DNA from: Flavobacterium sp. KACC 22761
Lineage (GTDB): Bacteria; Bacteroidota; Bacteroidia; Flavobacteriales; Flavobacteriaceae
Length of the DNA: 64,000 bases
Direction of reading: 5' to 3'
Assembly: GCF_034058155.1 (NCBI RefSeq)
Contig: NZ_CP139148.1
Coordinates: 3,968,001-4,032,000 of the forward strand
The position numbers were made by a program, and so were the translations under genes. Positions 35,418-43,984 of the stretch are shown here, piece after piece (the stretch's first letter is position 1; the number at the start of each line of letters is the position of its first letter). The notes below the pieces were generated by a model that was given only the letters and a program-made list of their open reading frames with translations, ran no database searches and had not been told where the DNA came from.

Positions 35418-38363
35418 TTAATTGATAATTATAGATTTAGAGAATTCACCTTCCGCCGTTAATACTTTTATGATGTAGATTCCGTTGGTTGGAATGCTGG
35501 TAACAAACGTATTGGTCAGTTGCGGTTCAGCGTTACGCAGCTGGTTTATTAATGCACCAGCCGAATTAAATATGAGCACCATAACCTCTGAAGGGTTATT
35601 TAATTTTACATAAATATTGAAATTAGCTCCTGCTTTTGAAGGTACCGGTGCCACCACAAGATTGTCGGTAATTACAGGGGTTATTGGCGGAACAATTTCT
35701 TTACATTCTGGCGCTATAAGCTCAATTTTTTGAACAACCTTACTCGTCACGCCGTCTCCTTCAATAATGTTCAGATTAGTGGCGGTTGTCCAAACGAGTT
35801 TTGCCGGACTTGTAACTAAACCAGTATGCACTAAATTGTAAATTCCGTTGCTTGATCCCTCCATTAGTACAAATGCATAATAAGCTGATGAAACATCTGC
35901 CATTGCCAGATTTTGAGTGCCAACCAAATTATCATCGACCCAGCATTGCAGCGTGCCACTTTGCATATTGAGCTTTATTCTGTTGCCTTTATTTAGAGTA
36001 GCGAGAGCATTGCCAGAAGCAACTCCTTTATTCCAGAAATACAATTGATTTTGTTTTATCTGAACTCCATAATTAAGTACTGCTGTAGTTTTGGTCGTCT
36101 TCTGGCTGATAAAGCCAATATATTTATCGGAGGTAAAATCAGTTACCGCCCATTCCAGTGTTCCGTTTCCTCCAGTGGTCATAGGCGTATTTGAACAGCT
36201 TGCTACTGCAGTGGTTCCACCTGTTTTTTCAAAATTGGTGCCCACCATTTCCAGTGTCAAATCATAATTTCCAGCTGGTATTCCGGTCAATGTGTTTTTT
36301 GATTCATAAAAAGTTCCTGTTTGTACGACTGTGGTTGTTCCTGTTTTATTCAGCGTATATTTATAACCCGGCAAACCTTCTTTTACTTCTATATTAATTT
36401 TACCGTTTTCCTGTAGAACGCCGTCTTGACAAGTGGGATTTACTCCTTCTTCTAATGCTATCAATCTGACTGATGCATCTTTGTAGCCAAAAGAAAAAAC
36501 GTCTTTACCGTTACCATCAGCATCCCAAATCACATTGTTGAAAATGATTTTTTTTCTGCTGGCATCAATCTCGCTAACGGGATAATATTCTACATTTTCA
36601 ACACCAAAGTCTCCCGTTCCTGAACGGTCTATAATTAAAAAACTTCTGTCTGTGTTAGTGGCAAATTCGGCCGCTCGTGAAGCATCATAAGAGAGCTCAA
36701 CTTTTGATCCTGTAGCTACAAATCCGCCGTGAACTACTTTTAGATAAGCATCTGCAGTTTTTCTCTCTATTGAAACAATTCCATAAAAAGGCTTATCGAT
36801 ATCTGTAGGTAAAACGGGTAAAGTTCGACTTGTAATAACTTTAGCACCATTCGAATCATAAATGTTTAGATAAACCTGATCTCCTTTTTTTTCGAGAGTT
36901 GTTTTATTGAAATTAGGAGTAACCCATCCTATATAGAGCGGTTGTTTAGTATTTTCAAGAATATATATATAACCGCTTGGGTCAATTTTTACACCAAAAT
37001 CCTGTGAACTCGGAAGGCCATCTTTCGCGCCAAATTTTATGATGAGTGTACTACCCGTCGCTGCAGTAATAAATTCGAGATAACCATTTTTTCCTTGTAA
37101 GGGTGTTTGAGTGACACTAATTCCCGTTGTGTTCGCAGTTTTATTGGTGAATGTGCATTGCCCAAAACCAGAATCGGTTTCCAAACCATTATTGTTAAAT
37201 AACAATATTTTTTGCTCTGAGGTTGGTGGTGGCGTATTGGTAACTAGTTTCCATGTTCTTGTCATTCTTTTAATGCCTGCAATCCCACCTTCGTTTTTGG
37301 TAGTTAAAGCGCCATTGTCATCTCCCCATAAGGTGGCATTCTTGTCTGCCAGGTCATTTGCTGGAGATTGTCCCATGACGAGCAATCTATATCTTGAAGT
37401 CTGATCGTGATATGTTTGTTCTACGTATGAATCGTAAGCGTCAGAAAAATAAGGACTTTCTTCATAGCTGGTAGTTGAAAAAGGTTGATTTAGTGCGCTA
37501 AGGTCATCACGCATGATGCCACTTATACGATTATTATAGGCAGTGTTGGCACTAAAATCCCAAAGTAATTTATCATCACTTGATATATACGAATTGCTAA
37601 GGCTAACGCCATACTTAATTGCCAGATAAGTTTCGGCTTTTCGACGTTCAAGTGGCGTCAGAACACGGCTATAAACTAATATTTCGGGAATATATCCGTA
37701 GAAATTATTATTGAAATTTTTTAAGTCATAAGTAGATAAACCATTTGCCCTATTTAAATAGGCATATCCTAATGTCAAACTGGATGTTTGATCCTCGCCC
37801 CAAACAGAAGTATGGGGTTGCTGATATTGATAATAAGAAACAATCTTTAAGGCTCTTTCCCTGTATTTTGCATCAGTGCCTTCACTATTGTCAGCCTTTC
37901 TAAATAAATCTTCTCCAAACTGACTTCCATAATCTAGTGTTTCTCCATCTCTTTCAGCACTGTTTGCGATCTTATCATTTGTGATTATGGTGCCTTCATC
38001 CGTGCGGCCTTTGATCCCAAAAAGTGTATTCTCGTAATTGAAATAGGTTGTCGAATGCCCAAAAATTCCAATTATGGTACCTTGCTGTAAGTTGGTTTGA
38101 TTTAAAAAAAACTCACGACTATTGCCATCAAAGTACAATCCTGGATTGAAGTTAAAATAGCGACCGATATTTGAATACTCATTCTTAGTATTCCAGTTAT
38201 TGAGTTTGGTTTGATCTCCGCTGAAATCGATCCAATTAAAATTTCCATTGGCCAAACGATTACTTTTAAACCATGCTTGCGAACCTGTTACACCTCCCGG
38301 TGTCTGTGCATAGCTGAATGTTGAAATAAAACTGCAGATAATTATGAGATAAACATTTTTCAT
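35418..38363 (-). CDS. T9SS-sorted surface/secreted protein upstream of Rhs
   Basis: 981 residues. Signal peptide MKNVYLIIICSFISTFSYAQ. Residues ~30-330 resemble the LamG/concanavalin-like plus DUF8202-type region common in Bacteroidota surface proteins (YLAIKYGVSLSN, SGIMRDDLSALNQPFS). The middle holds repeated beta-sandwich-like sections with similar wording (YIGWVTPNFNKTTLEKKGDQVYLN and YIGFISQKTTKTTAVLNYG...). The last ~80 residues form a type A T9SS sorting domain (NLVVAPVPSKAGANFNIYV, AGALINQL, TNGIYIIKVLTAEGEFSKSI). It would be exported by Sec, then T9SS, and anchored or released at the surface. With only 67 bp to the Rhs gene and the same strand, cotranscription is likely; it may help display or deliver the Rhs protein. 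The promoter should lie in 38364-38480. Confidence 0.87.
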   Translation of the reverse strand: MKNVYLIIICSFISTFSYAQTPGGVTGSQAWFKSNRLANGNFNWIDFSGDQTKLNNWNTKNEYSNIGRYFNFNPGLYFDGNSREFFLNQTNLQQGTIIGIFGHSTTYFNYENTLFGIKGRTDEGTIITNDKIANSAERDGETLDYGSQFGEDLFRKADNSEGTDAKYRERALKIVSYYQYQQPHTSVWGEDQTSSLTLGYAYLNRANGLSTYDLKNFNNNFYGYIPEILVYSRVLTPLERRKAETYLAIKYGVSLSNSYISSDDKLLWDFSANTAYNNRISGIMRDDLSALNQPFSTTSYEESPYFSDAYDSYVEQTYHDQTSRYRLLVMGQSPANDLADKNATLWGDDNGALTTKNEGGIAGIKRMTRTWKLVTNTPPPTSEQKILLFNNNGLETDSGFGQCTFTNKTANTTGISVTQTPLQGKNGYLEFITAATGSTLIIKFGAKDGLPSSQDFGVKIDPSGYIYILENTKQPLYIGWVTPNFNKTTLEKKGDQVYLNIYDSNGAKVITSRTLPVLPTDIDKPFYGIVSIERKTADAYLKVVHGGFVATGSKVELSYDASRAAEFATNTDRSFLIIDRSGTGDFGVENVEYYPVSEIDASRKKIIFNNVIWDADGNGKDVFSFGYKDASVRLIALEEGVNPTCQDGVLQENGKINIEVKEGLPGYKYTLNKTGTTTVVQTGTFYESKNTLTGIPAGNYDLTLEMVGTNFEKTGGTTAVASCSNTPMTTGGNGTLEWAVTDFTSDKYIGFISQKTTKTTAVLNYGVQIKQNQLYFWNKGVASGNALATLNKGNRIKLNMQSGTLQCWVDDNLVGTQNLAMADVSSAYYAFVLMEGSSNGIYNLVHTGLVTSPAKLVWTTATNLNIIEGDGVTSKVVQKIELIAPECKEIVPPITPVITDNLVVAPVPSKAGANFNIYVKLNNPSEVMVLIFNSAGALINQLRNAEPQLTNTFVTSIPTNGIYIIKVLTAEGEFSKSIIIN

Positions 38364-38530
38364 AAGCTTACTTTTTATAGAGAAAGATCAAACCAATCAA
38401 ATAAGATATTTTAGTATATTTCTTACAATTTTAAAAATTTATTCTTTTAAAATAAAAATATTTAACATATATAATCTTACTTATTTATTCAATTTTTCAA
38501 AAAGCTATTTTTTACGTAAGCAGTTGACAT

Positions 38531-38565
38531 AAAAAAACCACTCGATAAGAGTGGTTCTTTTTTTT
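38531..38565. terminator. Bidirectional terminator
   Basis: The stem AACCACTC / GAGTGGTT (38536-38556) with loop GATAA has an A-run on the left and a T-run on the right, so it can act in both directions. Confidence 0.8.
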
Positions 38566-38682
38566 GCTATTTTTAGCAAGCTAGGAGTTTAAAAACTTTG
38601 TTAGGTAGTAACAAAATAACTTCGAGACCGATTTATTTATATAATCTCTTCAAATTGATTACGGTCATGATATAAACCAAAA

Positions 38683-38706
38683 AAGCATCACATTTGTGTG
38701 ATGCTT
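38683..38706 (-). terminator. Terminator of the 139-aa secreted protein gene
   Basis: The stem AAGCATCACA / TGTGATGCTT with a 4-nt loop is followed on the minus strand by a T-run. Confidence 0.75.
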
Positions 38707-38728
38707 CAAATTTCTCCTATTTGAAAAT

Positions 38729-39148
38729 TTAATTTAATTTTTTCAAATAAACAGATTTTCCGTTCAGAGAAACTTCAATTTGATTTGTTTTATCGCTAAA
38801 GGTTGTTCGGATAACATTTCCTTTAAAAAGTTGTACATCGCCAAAAACTTTTCCAGTTTCATCAGAAACATATTCAAACAACAATTTTTTGTTTCCAGGA
38901 TCAATTCCCAATTTATAGCTTGAAAATTTTGTTCCTTTTAAGTCAAATTGCTGTTGCGTGTCTATGATGTTTCCATCAGCATAAAAATTGGTAACGGTTT
39001 TGCTCAACGTGATATCCGGGTAATATTCATTTACTTTTTTAAGAAGTTCATATTGTGCCACATTAGCATCTTCAATTTTTGATGTGATGGTTTGAGCAAA
39101 TGAAACTGACGAAAATAGGATCGCTAATAATAAGATGTACTTTTTCAT
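38729..39148 (-). CDS. Secreted hypothetical protein (139 aa)
   Basis: Clear Sec signal peptide (MKKYILLLAILFSSVSFA, cleavage before QTIT). The mature ~120 residues look all-beta (TKFSSYKLGIDPGNKKLLFEY; EVSLNGKSVYLKKLN). No family recognised and no catalytic motif. Small exported beta proteins of this kind are frequent in flavobacteria and mostly uncharacterised. Single gene with its own terminator; the gene to its right is divergent. Confidence 0.8.
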   Translation of the reverse strand: MKKYILLLAILFSSVSFAQTITSKIEDANVAQYELLKKVNEYYPDITLSKTVTNFYADGNIIDTQQQFDLKGTKFSSYKLGIDPGNKKLLFEYVSDETGKVFGDVQLFKGNVIRTTFSDKTNQIEVSLNGKSVYLKKLN

Positions 39149-39257
39149 AATTTTTTAAAATTTTTGATTAATAACTCTTTTCTGCAAATTTTAAATGCAT
39201 AAATATTTAAAATTCGCTATTAATAGTGTTTAAGAACTCTACAAGTTATGAAAACTC

Positions 39258-39265
39258 TACCTTTG
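39258..39265 (+). promoter_or_regulatory. Candidate -7 box TACCTTTG of the MFS gene
   Basis: Matches the Bacteroidota TAnnTTTG element, 29 bp before the ATG at 39295. It supports that start over the GTG at 39226, which would lie upstream of the transcription start. No good -33 TTG was seen. Confidence 0.4.
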
Positions 39266-39294
39266 TTGGAAACTTATTAGATTTTTTTAAGAAA

Positions 39295-40524
39295 ATGACA
39301 ACAAAAAAATACATCAAACTTATCCTGATTTTAGGTTCTTTAACTGCACTTGGTCCTTTTTCAATCGACATGTATTTGCCTGGTTTCTCTGATATTGCAA
39401 AGGATTTGAATACAAACGTTGCAAAAGTTTCGATGAGTTTGTCGAGTTATTTTATCGGGATTTCTGCAGGACAATTATTGTACGGACCTCTTTTGGATCG
39501 TTTTGGACGTAAAAAACCGTTATTTATTGGGCTTTTGGTCTATGTTTTAGCTTCTTTAGGCTGTATATATGTTGCAGATATCGATTCTTTTATCTTTTTG
39601 CGTTTTGTTCAAGCCATCGGAAGCTGTGCTGCAACTGTGGCTTCTGTTGCGATGGTTCGTGATTTATTTCCTGTGAAAGATATTCCTAAAGTTTTTTCCT
39701 TATTGATGCTTGTTGTTGGGCTTTCGCCGATGTTGGCGCCTACAATTGGAGGTTATGTAACTGAAGATTTTGGCTGGCATATTGTCTTTTTTATTTTAAT
39801 GTGCATGGGAATAATAATTCTGCTGGCTTCACAAATTGGATTGCCAAATACCTATGAGCCTGATTTGACTGTATCATTAAAGCCAAAACCTATTATAACA
39901 AATTTCATAAAAGTTATAAAAGAGCCTCAATTTTATACCTACGCATTTACAGGTGCCATTGCGTTCTCTGGGCTTTTTTCATACGTGGCGGCCTCTCCTA
40001 TCATTTTTATGGATATTTACCACGTTGACGGAAAAACCTACGGATGGATTTTTGCTTTTATGTCGGTCAGTTTTATCGGTTCCAGCCAGTTAAATTCGGT
40101 CTTATTGAAGAAGTTTTCGAGCGAGCAAATGATTTTCGGAGCCTTGATTTCACAATCTATTATTAGTATTGTCTTTTTGATTTTGGCCCTAAATGATCTG
40201 TTGGGTTTGTATGAAACGATCGTTATGTTGTTTTTGTTTTTAGCTTGTTTAGGAATTTCAAATCCCAATACCGCTGGTTTGACTTTAGCTCCTTTTGCTA
40301 AAAATACTGGAAGCGCTTCGGCATTAATGGGCGCGATTCAGCTTGGTCTAGGAGCTTTGGCATCCTTTGCAATTGGTATTTTTGTGAAAGATTCTGTCGC
40401 GCCAATGGTTGCCATCATGACCATAACAACAATTACTGCCTTTATTGTGCTAAATATTGGAAAGCGTTTCATCAAACATAAAGTCGAATTAGGAGTAGAA
40501 AATGATACTGTAGTTGTTCATTAA
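39295..40524 (+). CDS. MFS drug-resistance transporter, Bcr/CflA family
   Basis: 409 residues from the ATG at 39295 (MTTKKYIKLILILGS); a frame extension to 39226 adds an unrelated polar N-terminus. Twelve hydrophobic segments are visible. The first helix reads LTALGPFSIDMYLPGF, a hallmark of the Bcr/CflA branch, and the loop 2-3 MFS motif A is GPLLDRFGRKKPLF. Proton-driven export of drugs or other small molecules across the inner membrane is the family role; the real substrate is unknown. It stands alone. Confidence 0.9.
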   Translation: MTTKKYIKLILILGSLTALGPFSIDMYLPGFSDIAKDLNTNVAKVSMSLSSYFIGISAGQLLYGPLLDRFGRKKPLFIGLLVYVLASLGCIYVADIDSFIFLRFVQAIGSCAATVASVAMVRDLFPVKDIPKVFSLLMLVVGLSPMLAPTIGGYVTEDFGWHIVFFILMCMGIIILLASQIGLPNTYEPDLTVSLKPKPIITNFIKVIKEPQFYTYAFTGAIAFSGLFSYVAASPIIFMDIYHVDGKTYGWIFAFMSVSFIGSSQLNSVLLKKFSSEQMIFGALISQSIISIVFLILALNDLLGLYETIVMLFLFLACLGISNPNTAGLTLAPFAKNTGSASALMGAIQLGLGALASFAIGIFVKDSVAPMVAIMTITTITAFIVLNIGKRFIKHKVELGVENDTVVVH

Positions 40525-40684
40525 TTGACTTTTGGTAATTGTTTAAAAACCAGTATTTTCTGCTTTTTTAATCTTTTAATTTATTAATTTTATACTACTT
40601 AAAAATTAATGGAATCCAGATACCATTTTGAAAAACGGGGCGAAGCCGAAAAGCCACATGAGTAGGGTTAAATTTCGAATTATT

Positions 40685-40957
40685 ATGCCGAAGTATGTTA
40701 TAGAAAGGGAAATCCCAAATGCTGGTAAACTTACATCTGATCAATTAAAAAGTATTTCACAGGCTTCCTGTGGCGTACTTAATCAATTAGGAACACAAAT
40801 TCAATGGCAGCACAGCTATATTACGAATGACAAGCTTTATTGTGTTTATATAGCGCCAAATAAGGAAATGGTTTATGAACATGCTAAATTAGGTGGATTT
40901 CCTGCTAATTCAGTAAATGAAGTTGTAGGGATAATTGACCCAACTACTGCAGAATAA
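40685..40957 (+). CDS. DUF4242-family small protein
   Basis: 90 residues from the ATG at 40685 (MPKYVIEREIPNAGKL); the frame extends upstream to 40628 but the extra residues do not belong to the family. The sequence fits DUF4242: a ferredoxin-like alpha/beta fold with YVIEREIPNAG at the start, WQHSYITNDKLYCVYIA in the middle and a final HAKLGGFPANSVNEV. A streptomycete member is known to bind nickel; no function can be given for this one. A terminator follows. Confidence 0.8.
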   Translation: MPKYVIEREIPNAGKLTSDQLKSISQASCGVLNQLGTQIQWQHSYITNDKLYCVYIAPNKEMVYEHAKLGGFPANSVNEVVGIIDPTTAE

Positions 40958-41009
40958 AATTTAAAATTCCAATCTTAAAAATTCCAAATTCCAATTTATT
41001 GGAAACTAA

Positions 41010-41037
41010 AAAGCCAAAATCATTTGATTTTGGCTTT
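41010..41037. terminator. Terminator between convergent DUF4242 and NDH-2 genes
   Basis: AAAGCCAAAATCA and its complement form a near-perfect 13-bp stem, flanked by A- and T-rich sequence. It sits inside a wider region of ATTCCAAATTCCAA-type repeats (40966-41097). Confidence 0.7.
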
Positions 41038-41103
41038 CGTATTTCAAAATTCGTATCACTTTTTATAGTTTGGAATTTTGGATTTGGAATTTCATTCCTT
41101 TAT

Positions 41104-42372
41104 TTATTCCGCAGATTGTCTTTTATCTGGTCTAATGATCATTCTAAGAGATTGGTCTCGTGCAAAATAAGCGACCATCCAATTCCAAAAAGTATTTAAT
41201 CTGTTTCTGTAGGTGATCAACGAAATCAAGTGAATGAATAACCAAATAACCCAAGCGAAAAATCCTTTGAAATGCCATTTCGGACTTGGTAAATCAACAA
41301 CAGCTTTAGCTCTTCCTATAATAGCCATAGATCCTTTGTCATGATAAGCAAAAGGTTTTAATTGTTTTCCAGCGGCCATATTCATGAAGTTTTTGGCCAA
41401 ATTTATTCCTTGTTGAATGGCTACTTGTGCCACTTGCGGATGTCCGTCTGGGAAATTTTTATCTCCGGCTAAAATTGCCGTATCGCCAATTGCGTAAATA
41501 TTTTCTAAACCGTTTACTTTATTATATTGGTCTGTAGCCATTCGTCTGCCACGGCCATAACTTTCTTTTGGAATTCCATCAAAAAGTTTTGCAGAAACCC
41601 CAGCTGCCCAAATTAAATTTTTGGTTTTAATGGTTTCTCCGTTTTCAAAAAATACGGTATCATTTACATAATCAGTGACACGTGTATGTAATTTTACAAC
41701 AACGCCTAATTTTGTAAGTGCTTCTAAAGTATCTTTTTGAGAAGCTTCACTCATTGGCGAGAGCAATGCATCTCCTCCATCGACCAAATAAACATTGCTA
41801 GCTGATGTTTCTAATTCTGGATATTCTTTAAGGAGAATGCTTTTTCGCATTTCGGCAAACATTCCAGAAACTTCTACTCCCGTTGGCCCTCCTCCTGCCA
41901 CTACAATCGTCAATAATTTACGACGCTTGCGCATATCTTTGCAAATAGCCGCTTTTTCGAGGTTTTTAAGCAAGGTATTTCGCATTTCGATGGCATCATT
42001 TAATGTTTTCATTGGAATGGCGTTTTTCATTACGTTTTCCATACCAAAATAACTTGTTTCTGCACCGGTTGCAAAAACAAGATAATCGTATGTCAATTCG
42101 CCGTTATTGAGAATTATTTTGTTTTCTGCCGGAACGACAGAAAGCAATTCTCCTAAACGAAACTGCAGGTTCTTTTTTCCTGCAAAAAACTTTCTGAATG
42201 GATAACTAATGCTCGACGGCTCCAAAAAAGCGGTCGCAACCTGATATATAAGTGGTGGAAAAAAGTTATAATTGTTTTTGTCAACAAGGGTTACTTGAAT
42301 TTGAGGATGGTTGACAAGTTCTTTCGCGAGATTGATTCCTGCAAAACCTCCTCCTATAATGACTATCTTCAT
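41104..42372 (-). CDS. Type II NADH dehydrogenase
   Basis: 422 residues. Two Rossmann motifs are visible: FAD binding at the N-terminus (IIGGGFAGINLAKEL) and NAD(P)H binding near residue 165 (VVAGGGPTGVEVSGMFAEM). ATGAETSYFG and the late FAD motif (NIYAIGDTA) complete the pyridine-nucleotide disulphide oxidoreductase pattern. The C-terminal ~60 residues contain a hydrophobic segment (GFFAWVIWLFIHLISLI) and an amphipathic end, typical of the membrane-anchoring part of NDH-2. It oxidises NADH and reduces quinone without pumping protons. Single gene. Confidence 0.9.
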   Translation of the reverse strand: MKIVIIGGGFAGINLAKELVNHPQIQVTLVDKNNYNFFPPLIYQVATAFLEPSSISYPFRKFFAGKKNLQFRLGELLSVVPAENKIILNNGELTYDYLVFATGAETSYFGMENVMKNAIPMKTLNDAIEMRNTLLKNLEKAAICKDMRKRRKLLTIVVAGGGPTGVEVSGMFAEMRKSILLKEYPELETSASNVYLVDGGDALLSPMSEASQKDTLEALTKLGVVVKLHTRVTDYVNDTVFFENGETIKTKNLIWAAGVSAKLFDGIPKESYGRGRRMATDQYNKVNGLENIYAIGDTAILAGDKNFPDGHPQVAQVAIQQGINLAKNFMNMAAGKQLKPFAYHDKGSMAIIGRAKAVVDLPSPKWHFKGFFAWVIWLFIHLISLITYRNRLNTFWNWMVAYFARDQSLRMIIRPDKRQSAE

Positions 42373-42455
42373 AGATGTTGTTTTTAAGTAGGCTTTAATA
42401 AAAAAATACCTTATAAATATACAACATTAATATGCAATGACAATTGCTGAAATTA

Positions 42456-43790
42456 TTACTTTTTGAATTTTTTAACAGGTTTTTCAACTACATCGATTTT
42501 GTTTTGCAAGACATAATTGGCCAGCAATTTTTCAATCAATTCGTCTTTGGTAAGATGATGAAAAACGGTTTTTACTTTTGTTTTTAGATCAGAAGAAATA
42601 TCATGATTTGGTTTTGTTTTGAAGATTTGCTTCGCCCACAAAAGCGTGTTGTTTTCTTCTAAACTTAAAGCAGATGGTTTTTCGAATTTAGTGAATTTTA
42701 TCCCTAATTCCTCTTCAAATTCTGGAATCTCAATAACTTCTTCTTCCTGTAAAACAGTCAATGAAAGTCCTTTTGCTCCTGCTCTTGCAGTTCTTCCGCT
42801 TCGGTGAACATAATTTTCGTATGTATCGGGCAAATGGTAATTTACAACATAAGCAATTTCTTTTACATCAATTCCTCTCGCTGCCAAATCGGTCGCAACT
42901 AAAATATTGATATGTCCTTCACGAAATTGCTCCATAATTCGGTCACGAATTCCTTGCGTCAAACTTCCATGAAGAGCTCCCGAAGAAAAACGATTAATAG
43001 CCAAATTTTTAGCTAACTTATTGACAGCCGCTTTTGTTTTGCAGAAAATAATGCCTCGTTCGCCTTCTCTTGAATTCAAGAAATGCATTAAAACATCTAG
43101 TTTTTCAATAGGATCAACTACTATATATTGATGATCTATGCCTTGATTTCCTGATGTTTCCATGCTGGCACTAATTTGAACGACATTTTTGTTCAAATAA
43201 TTTTGGATTAGCTGTTTAATTGTTCCCGGCAAAGTTGCAGAGAATAAAAGCGTACGGTGTTTTTTTGGAAGTTCAACAATAATTTCGTCTAGACTTTCTT
43301 TTAGAATAGAAACCATTTCATCGGCCTCATCCAAAACTAAATATTGTGTCTGGCTTAGATCGACAGCTTTTCTCTGAATCAAATCAATCAATCGTCCCGG
43401 AGTCGCTACAACGATATGCGTAGGCTGCGTAAGGCGCTCAATCTGTGGCTTGATCGGGATTCCTCCACAAGTTGCAGCAATTGAAACATTTGGAATATTT
43501 CTAGAAAAATCTTCTAAATTTTTAAAAATCTGATGCCCAAGCTCTCTTGTTGGAACCAAAATCACAGCTTGAACAACAGGCAATTCTGTTTTTACTAGTT
43601 GCAAAAGTGGCAAGCCAAAAGCGGCAGTTTTTCCGGTTCCGGTTTTGGCTAAACCAACAACATCGTGATTTTCAGATAAAAGCAAAGGAATTGTTTTTTG
43701 CTGAATTTCTGTTGGTTCAACAATGTTTAATTCGCCTAAAGCTTTTAAAATTGGCGCTGAAACTCCTAATGCTGAGAATTGTTTAGACAT
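42456..43790 (-). CDS. DEAD-box RNA helicase
   Basis: 444 residues with every DEAD-box motif in order: Q motif (EPTEIQQKTIPLLL), motif I AKTGTGKTAAFG, Ia VPTRELGHQ, Ib TPGRLIDL, II DEAD (VLDEADEM), III SATLPG, IV GIIFCKTK, V ATDLAARGIDV, VI HRSGRTARAG. The C-terminal ~90 residues are charged and end in PVKKFKK, as in cold-shock and ribosome-assembly helicases. It unwinds RNA duplexes with ATP in RNA decay or ribosome biogenesis; which of these cannot be told. Single gene, preceded by TTTAGATTTT-type repeats. Confidence 0.93.
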   Translation of the reverse strand: MSKQFSALGVSAPILKALGELNIVEPTEIQQKTIPLLLSENHDVVGLAKTGTGKTAAFGLPLLQLVKTELPVVQAVILVPTRELGHQIFKNLEDFSRNIPNVSIAATCGGIPIKPQIERLTQPTHIVVATPGRLIDLIQRKAVDLSQTQYLVLDEADEMVSILKESLDEIIVELPKKHRTLLFSATLPGTIKQLIQNYLNKNVVQISASMETSGNQGIDHQYIVVDPIEKLDVLMHFLNSREGERGIIFCKTKAAVNKLAKNLAINRFSSGALHGSLTQGIRDRIMEQFREGHINILVATDLAARGIDVKEIAYVVNYHLPDTYENYVHRSGRTARAGAKGLSLTVLQEEEVIEIPEFEEELGIKFTKFEKPSALSLEENNTLLWAKQIFKTKPNHDISSDLKTKVKTVFHHLTKDELIEKLLANYVLQNKIDVVEKPVKKFKK

Positions 43791-43984
43791 GTTTTTTTAT
43801 TTTAGATTTTTGACTTTAGATTTTAGATTCTCTCAAATCGTACTAAAGATTTTGTTTCTCTTTAAAATTATTGAACCATCAAGACATTTAGATTTATTTC
43901 TAAACATCTTAATGGTTTATTTTATTTAAGTTCTACAAAAGAACTTTAGGACTTTTAAACTTTAGACTTTCTGACTAAAAGTTA

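Larger units (their letters stand above)
38364..38728. other. Intergenic region upstream of the Rhs operon
   Basis: 365 bp. The stretch 38364-38510 is extremely AT-rich and must contain the promoter of the T9SS/Rhs operon; a TTG is followed after ~18 bp by TTATTTG on the minus strand, only a partial match to the Bacteroidota consensus. Two terminator hairpins (38531-38565 and 38683-38706) isolate the island from the next gene. Confidence 0.5.

Noticed and set aside
25373..38363. Type VI secretion delivery of the Rhs protein
   Set aside because: No VgrG, PAAR, Hcp or EagR gene in the window, and the Rhs protein begins with a Sec signal peptide and SpvB/TcB-like part instead of a PAAR domain.
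38364..38480. A defined promoter for the T9SS/Rhs operon
   Set aside because: The AT-rich stretch gives several partial TTG/TAnnTTTG matches but none complete, so no single site can be supported.
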